From NCBI GenBank assembly GCA_028583405.1, contig CM053248.1:24354543-24418542 (forward strand): a stretch of DNA of 64,000 nucleotides, given 5' to 3'. Positions 60,271-64,000 of the stretch are shown one piece after another; within the stretch, counting starts at the first letter, position 1, and each line of letters opens with the position of its first letter. The translations under genes were made by a program, and so were the position numbers. The DNA is from Pogonophryne albipinna (lineage: Eukaryota > Chordata > Actinopteri > Perciformes > Artedidraconidae). The notes beneath the pieces were generated by a model. The model saw only the letters and a list, made by a program, of their open reading frames with translations. It made no database searches and was not told the DNA's origin.

Positions 60271-60294
60271 CTCTGTTGCTCTATTCACCATCAT
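60271..60294 (-). CDS. ank3: ank3 24-nt microexon between repeats 6 and 7 (MMVNRATE)
   Basis: On the minus strand a long pyrimidine-rich tract ends in CTTCTAG, followed by exactly 24 nt encoding MMVNRATE and a GTACAT donor. Phase is 0 on both sides, so it can be included or skipped between ...NADVESK and [13 protein letters not shown].... From memory of the family, ankyrin isoforms carry a very similar octapeptide (MMVNRTTE) at this junction, which makes this a conserved alternative exon rather than a chance match. It lies about 2.1 kb from the upstream exon and 3.4 kb from the downstream exon. Confidence 0.85.
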
Positions 60295-60505
60295 CTAGAA
60301 GGGAAGCGGTAGGGTAACAATAGGAAACGAATAGGAGGAGGAGGAGAGAATGGGGTGGTTAGTGCACCACAACAACTACAACACCAACACCACGGCTTCA
60401 TCAAGCATAGGATGGACACATGAGAAAATGTTGGGAGTGATGAAAAGGACTAAAAGGCAAACAAACCGAGGTACACACAACTGGATGATGGACTGAGACT
60501 CTCCC

Positions 60506-60987
60506 TTAAAGGTCCCATGTCATGTTTTTTTGTGTGTGTGCGGGTGCTAGTGGAGCCTCGCAGATGGGGGTGCTGCAGCCCCCTCAGCAACCCCCCCTTC
60601 CCGCGTCCATTCGTGATGTCTCGCCAACTGGGTGCCGCCAACACGGCACCCAGACCCCACACAGCATTCTCATCTGTTCCTTATTGGTGTCATTTTCTGG
60701 TTGCTGACGCCATTGTAACACATGATTACTGATGTTCTGCTGTAACGGTGGTGGACTCATCAGAACAGTGGGCGAGCTGACCAATCAGAGCACAGTGGGC
60801 TCACTGGGAGGGGGGGGCAGGAGCTCCATCAAGCCGTTTAGGACAGAGAGTGAATACACAGACTATACAGAGATGCTGTATGAGAAACCAATGTGAGTTT
60901 GTAAAATTGCACAATGTAAATCTATTCTAGTAGACCTCAACAATGGAATAATGATCAGTAGAAATGGCCATGTCATGGGACCTTTAA
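60506..60987 (+). mobile_element. TIR element, family B, copy 1
   Basis: Starts TTAAAGGTCCCATGTCATG and ends CATGTCATGGGACCTTTAA; the ends are inverted repeats. Its last 60 nt (TTCTAGTAGACCTCAACAAT...) are nearly identical to copy 2 at 63124-63605. Confidence 0.85.
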
Positions 60988-61249
60988 AGTCTGTAGGTGG
61001 CAGAAATGTATTCCTCTAATATAAATGAATGCTGTACTTTTCTTTATAGTTTAGTTACTGTATATTGTTACAGATTTAAATACTTTTTTCCGGAGAAAAC
61101 ATGTTCAGGACTTAAATGTTTTCATTATTGGAACCAAAAAAAAAAATCACATTCGATTCAATTTTAATAACAGAAGAACAAAAAAACAAAAAAGTATTCC
61201 TCCTTCTTTATTCCCCATGATGCCATGAGTAAATTCACTGCCATATCTA

Positions 61250-62223
61250 CAGGGTCGGCGCCAGGCGGTAGCTTGCAGTTGCTACAGCAACACCAACAAT
61301 TGGCCTAGCAACTGCTAAGCAACCCCAAGAAATGTATGTTTTTTTTTTATATATGTGAAATTCATAATTTGAACAATTATTGATTCGAAAATGATATGCT
61401 ACAGTACAGTACAAGTAGCCTACTTCTGGGTGTTTCATTCAAGCTCGGCTCCGTGTGTGTGGCAAGAGCGCACAAGTGAGCGAGAGAGAGAGAGAGAGCA
61501 AGATTGTTGTTGCTGCGCTAACGGATATTAGAAGCTGTTTCTACAACTAAGTGAAAGGAAAGTCCTCTCCTGTCAGATAACGTCAGCTCAGTGAGGTAAA
61601 GGACTCTCTCAGTGTTTAGATATATTAACTTTAATCTAAGTTATCTCAGTGGGTCTCAAAAAGGTTTCACCATTTATGTAAACAAGAAGCCTATTTCCGA
61701 GGCACACCTTCATATGATCATTATAGTTAGGCTATAAAACAATAAGAGCATAAATGAAAAACAGGTAGGCCTAGGAAATACTATATGATAGTAAAATAAG
61801 AATACAGTTTAAAAGGGAAGTGATTAGTAAAATATCCATAAAGAAATCTGTTTACAGTTCTGTTTTATATGTGTTGAGAGATGTGTCCATTTATCTCTTA
61901 ATTTTGCTCTCAAAGTGCACCAGATTGATGCTTTTAACTTAAATAATTTAACTTTAACTTCAGCCCTAGGAGGCTGGTCCGCCCCCCACTTATAAAAAAA
62001 TAGCACTTTATCCTTCCTATATGCCGTGAGCTGATTATCGAGCCTTCATTGTAAAAGTCGTGGGTGTAGTATGTGCGTGTGGGGAGTGTTGCAGTTGAAC
62101 ATTTCACTGTAGCCCATATAGCTACCTTATATTAATGGGAAACCCTACATGTTTGAGCAACCTCTATGAAGCGGCAAGCTACCCCACAGCACCCCCAACA
62201 GAAAATCTCTGGCGCCGCCCATG
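61250..62223. mobile_element. hAT-type element with perfect 8-bp TSD
   Basis: The left end CAGGGTCGGCGCCAG and the right end CTGGCGCCGCCCATG form imperfect inverted repeats. The flanks are an exact 8-bp direct repeat, CATATCTA (61242-61249 and 62224-62231). 974 bp, with no transposase frame. Confidence 0.88.
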
Positions 62224-62440
62224 CATATCTAATATTATAAAATTATAATACATGTTATGTCGTATTTCAAAAATCACTTATTGCCCAAAATTATTTAAGA
62301 AATGTAGTAAAACTGCAGTACATGGCTAACTTGCAGGTCCAATCAAAATATAACAATCAAATAAATATAAAATAATAAACAATCACTTCCTCTGTGAGAG
62401 TAGATGATTTGTGGTCCTGTATATCGTGCGGAGAGCGTAC

Positions 62441-62626
62441 CTTGGACTCGACGTCAGCGTTGTGGTCGTTCTGGAGGAGGAGCGCGGCGGCCTTGGTGTC
62501 GTCCTTCCGTGCAGCGATGTGTAGCGCGGGGAGGCGAACTTTCCCTTTAGTGTCGTTCTCCAGCAGCAGGGAAACCACCTGCTCGTGGCCTTGCTGCAAC
62601 GCCACTGCCAGAGGAGTGAACCCATC
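62441..62626 (-). CDS. ank3: ank3 exon: ankyrin repeats 5 and 6
   Basis: A 186-nt exon, phase 0 at both ends, encoding 62 residues that begin [18 protein letters not shown] and end [10 protein letters not shown]. Acceptor CACAG and donor GTACGC flank it. Repeat 5 carries the atypical [21 protein letters not shown] junction that is nearly invariant in vertebrate ankyrins. Repeats 1-4 are not in the window: no exon resembling repeat 4 was seen between here and position 64000. The ankyrin repeats form a solenoid whose inner groove binds membrane partners such as Nav channels, neurofascin, L1CAM and E-cadherin. Confidence 0.97.
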
Positions 62627-63123
62627 CTGTGAACCAAATACAAGAGGAACATGTAAATACTTCATGTTAGCTGCTAACGATTAGCAGCAGCCAAACTGAA
62701 GAAAGCAAGTTAGGTTGTGTTTCAAACATTTCAAAAACAAATTGTGACAAGTTGGTATAACAAAATAAACCAACAATAATATTAAATTTGTCCTGCAAAC
62801 AAACAACTCTCCATTCATGAATGTACGAGCAACTTTTTTAATCTTCACTTAATATCTAAAAAGTAAAGAATACACTGTCACATTACATTTTGTTCAAGGA
62901 TTTAACAAATACATTAAAGAGATGAAGATCACCATTTTGTGATCTCTCCAAGGCTTTTAGAATGTATAACCTGCCTTTATTTATGACCCTCGTGACCATC
63001 ACGGTCATCAGTTTCCTCATTTAAAGATATTAGAGAGCACATTTTAATGTCCGTAAGTGCTCAAGCAGTAAATTAGTGGAAGTTAAAATTGACTTTTTTC
63101 GAACTGTTTTCGTAGACAAAGAT
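62627..63123. other. ank3 intron upstream of the repeat 5-6 exon
   Basis: No exon for repeat 4 and no named repeat seen. Confidence 0.5.
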
Positions 63124-63605
63124 TTAAAGGTCCCATGTCATGCTTTTCCGGTTATGACCCGTCCCCTTGTGTGTTATGTAGCTTTTTCTGCATGTAAACG
63201 GTCTGCAGAGTCACAAACCCTCAAAGTACACCCTCTCTAACACAGAAAAGACCTGTCTGTGCTGCCCCAGAACGCCTCGTTGGACATTTTTCATTTTCCA
63301 TTTTTTTCTTCCTGGGTACGGTGACCAATTGGTCCATTTGGACCAATCCGCGGAGCCGTTACGTTGCGTCCGCAGAGCCGTTACGTCCGCAGAGCCGTTA
63401 CGTCCGCGGAGCACTCAATCTTTTCTCAGCTGCAGCTCCGCGGATTTCTCAGCCTGAGATGGTGGGACGCGGCGAGGCTGTGAGTCTGTGTCTGAGCACA
63501 CACACAGACTCACAGCCAGGCTGCAGGTGTGTGTGTGTGCTATTCTAGTAGACCTCAACAATGGAATTATGATCAGTAGAAATGGCCATGTCATGGGACC
63601 TTTAA
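63124..63605 (+). mobile_element. TIR element, family B, copy 2
   Basis: Starts TTAAAGGTCCCATGTCATG and ends CATGTCATGGGACCTTTAA. It contains a 17-bp tandem unit, GCAGAGCCGTTACGTCC, in about 3.5 copies (63351-63412). The interior differs from copy 1 while the 3' end is nearly identical. Confidence 0.88.
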
Positions 63606-64000
63606 CATCTATTACAGTGGTTTTAGAATAAAAGAATAACACACAATTCTCCCTCTGCATGTTTCACCTTAAGCTAAATGACTTCTTTAGGTTAATCAGT
63701 TCAGATAACTTATTCCAAAATAGTATAATTATTATATATAACATTTTAAGATCTATCGCAGTGACTTGAATAAGTGGCCATTGAAACTTGTTAAACTATT
63801 ATTAGATTAGCATGAAGGTGGACCTGTGTGAAAGGGCTTTAACAAGCCAAATGGCCTTCTAATAACCATTTCTCAATATAGGCATGTCAGCTCATGCTCT
63901 AAAGAGAGTTTAAGTGCTTCAGTAGGAGTTCAGTGTCTCGCTCAAGGACAAATCGAAAGGAAATGCAGCTGCTAATGGGCACAAACTGAGAAGAAAATAA
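63606..64000. other. ank3 intron, right end of window
   Basis: AT-rich, nothing recognised. Confidence 0.5.

Overview
The window is vertebrate genomic DNA from a teleost fish, probably a spiny-rayed (acanthomorph) species. The evidence is intron-rich coding sequence with GT-AG borders and fish-type interspersed repeats: hAT and other TIR elements, tRNA-derived SINEs, and LINE 3' ends. Very long CA/TG arrays are also present. Species cannot be read from the sequence.

The window holds part of one gene, on the minus strand: ank3, encoding ankyrin-G. Both ends lie outside. The 5' exons (N-terminus and ankyrin repeats 1-4) are beyond position 64000. The last tail exons and 3' UTR are left of position 1. 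I placed 39 coding exons, whose joins all agree in reading phase, plus one candidate alternative first exon. Together they encode about 4,077 codons if every cassette is included. Paralogue (ank3a or ank3b) is not resolved.

Layout in transcript order, right to left. Positions 62.6-43.7 kb hold 16 exons for ankyrin repeats 5-24, mostly 99 or 198 nt, with a 24-nt microexon between repeats 6 and 7. Positions 42.7-28.6 kb hold the linker after the repeats, including a 12-nt microexon, a likely 45-nt cassette and a candidate internal first exon near 38.8 kb. Positions 25.9-15.1 kb hold the ZU5-ZU5-UPA spectrin-binding module, including an alternative 99-nt exon (24228-24326). Positions 13.8-6.0 kb hold the 7,785-nt giant exon of the 480-kDa neuronal isoform. 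Positions 4.0-1.6 kb hold the death domain and start of the C-terminal tail.

The protein links membrane proteins, bound by the ankyrin repeats, to beta-spectrin, bound by ZU5. In neurons the giant exon builds the axon initial segment and nodes of Ranvier. The exon phases show how isoforms arise: the giant exon, the 60-, 45-, 27-, 24- and 12-nt exons and the 99-nt ZU5 exon can each be skipped without breaking frame.

Introns carry most of the repeats: two hAT-like elements with perfect 8-bp target duplications, a three-copy TIR family whose third copy is interrupted by another element, a two-copy family with identical ends, an 815-bp fold-back element, a 1.2-kb tetranucleotide array, and two CA/TG arrays over 200 bp, one of which touches a 5' splice site. 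No other protein-coding gene or functional RNA gene was found, and there is no bacterial-style system or CRISPR. The most novel points are splice architecture, lineage-specific changes inside the giant exon, and nested transposons.
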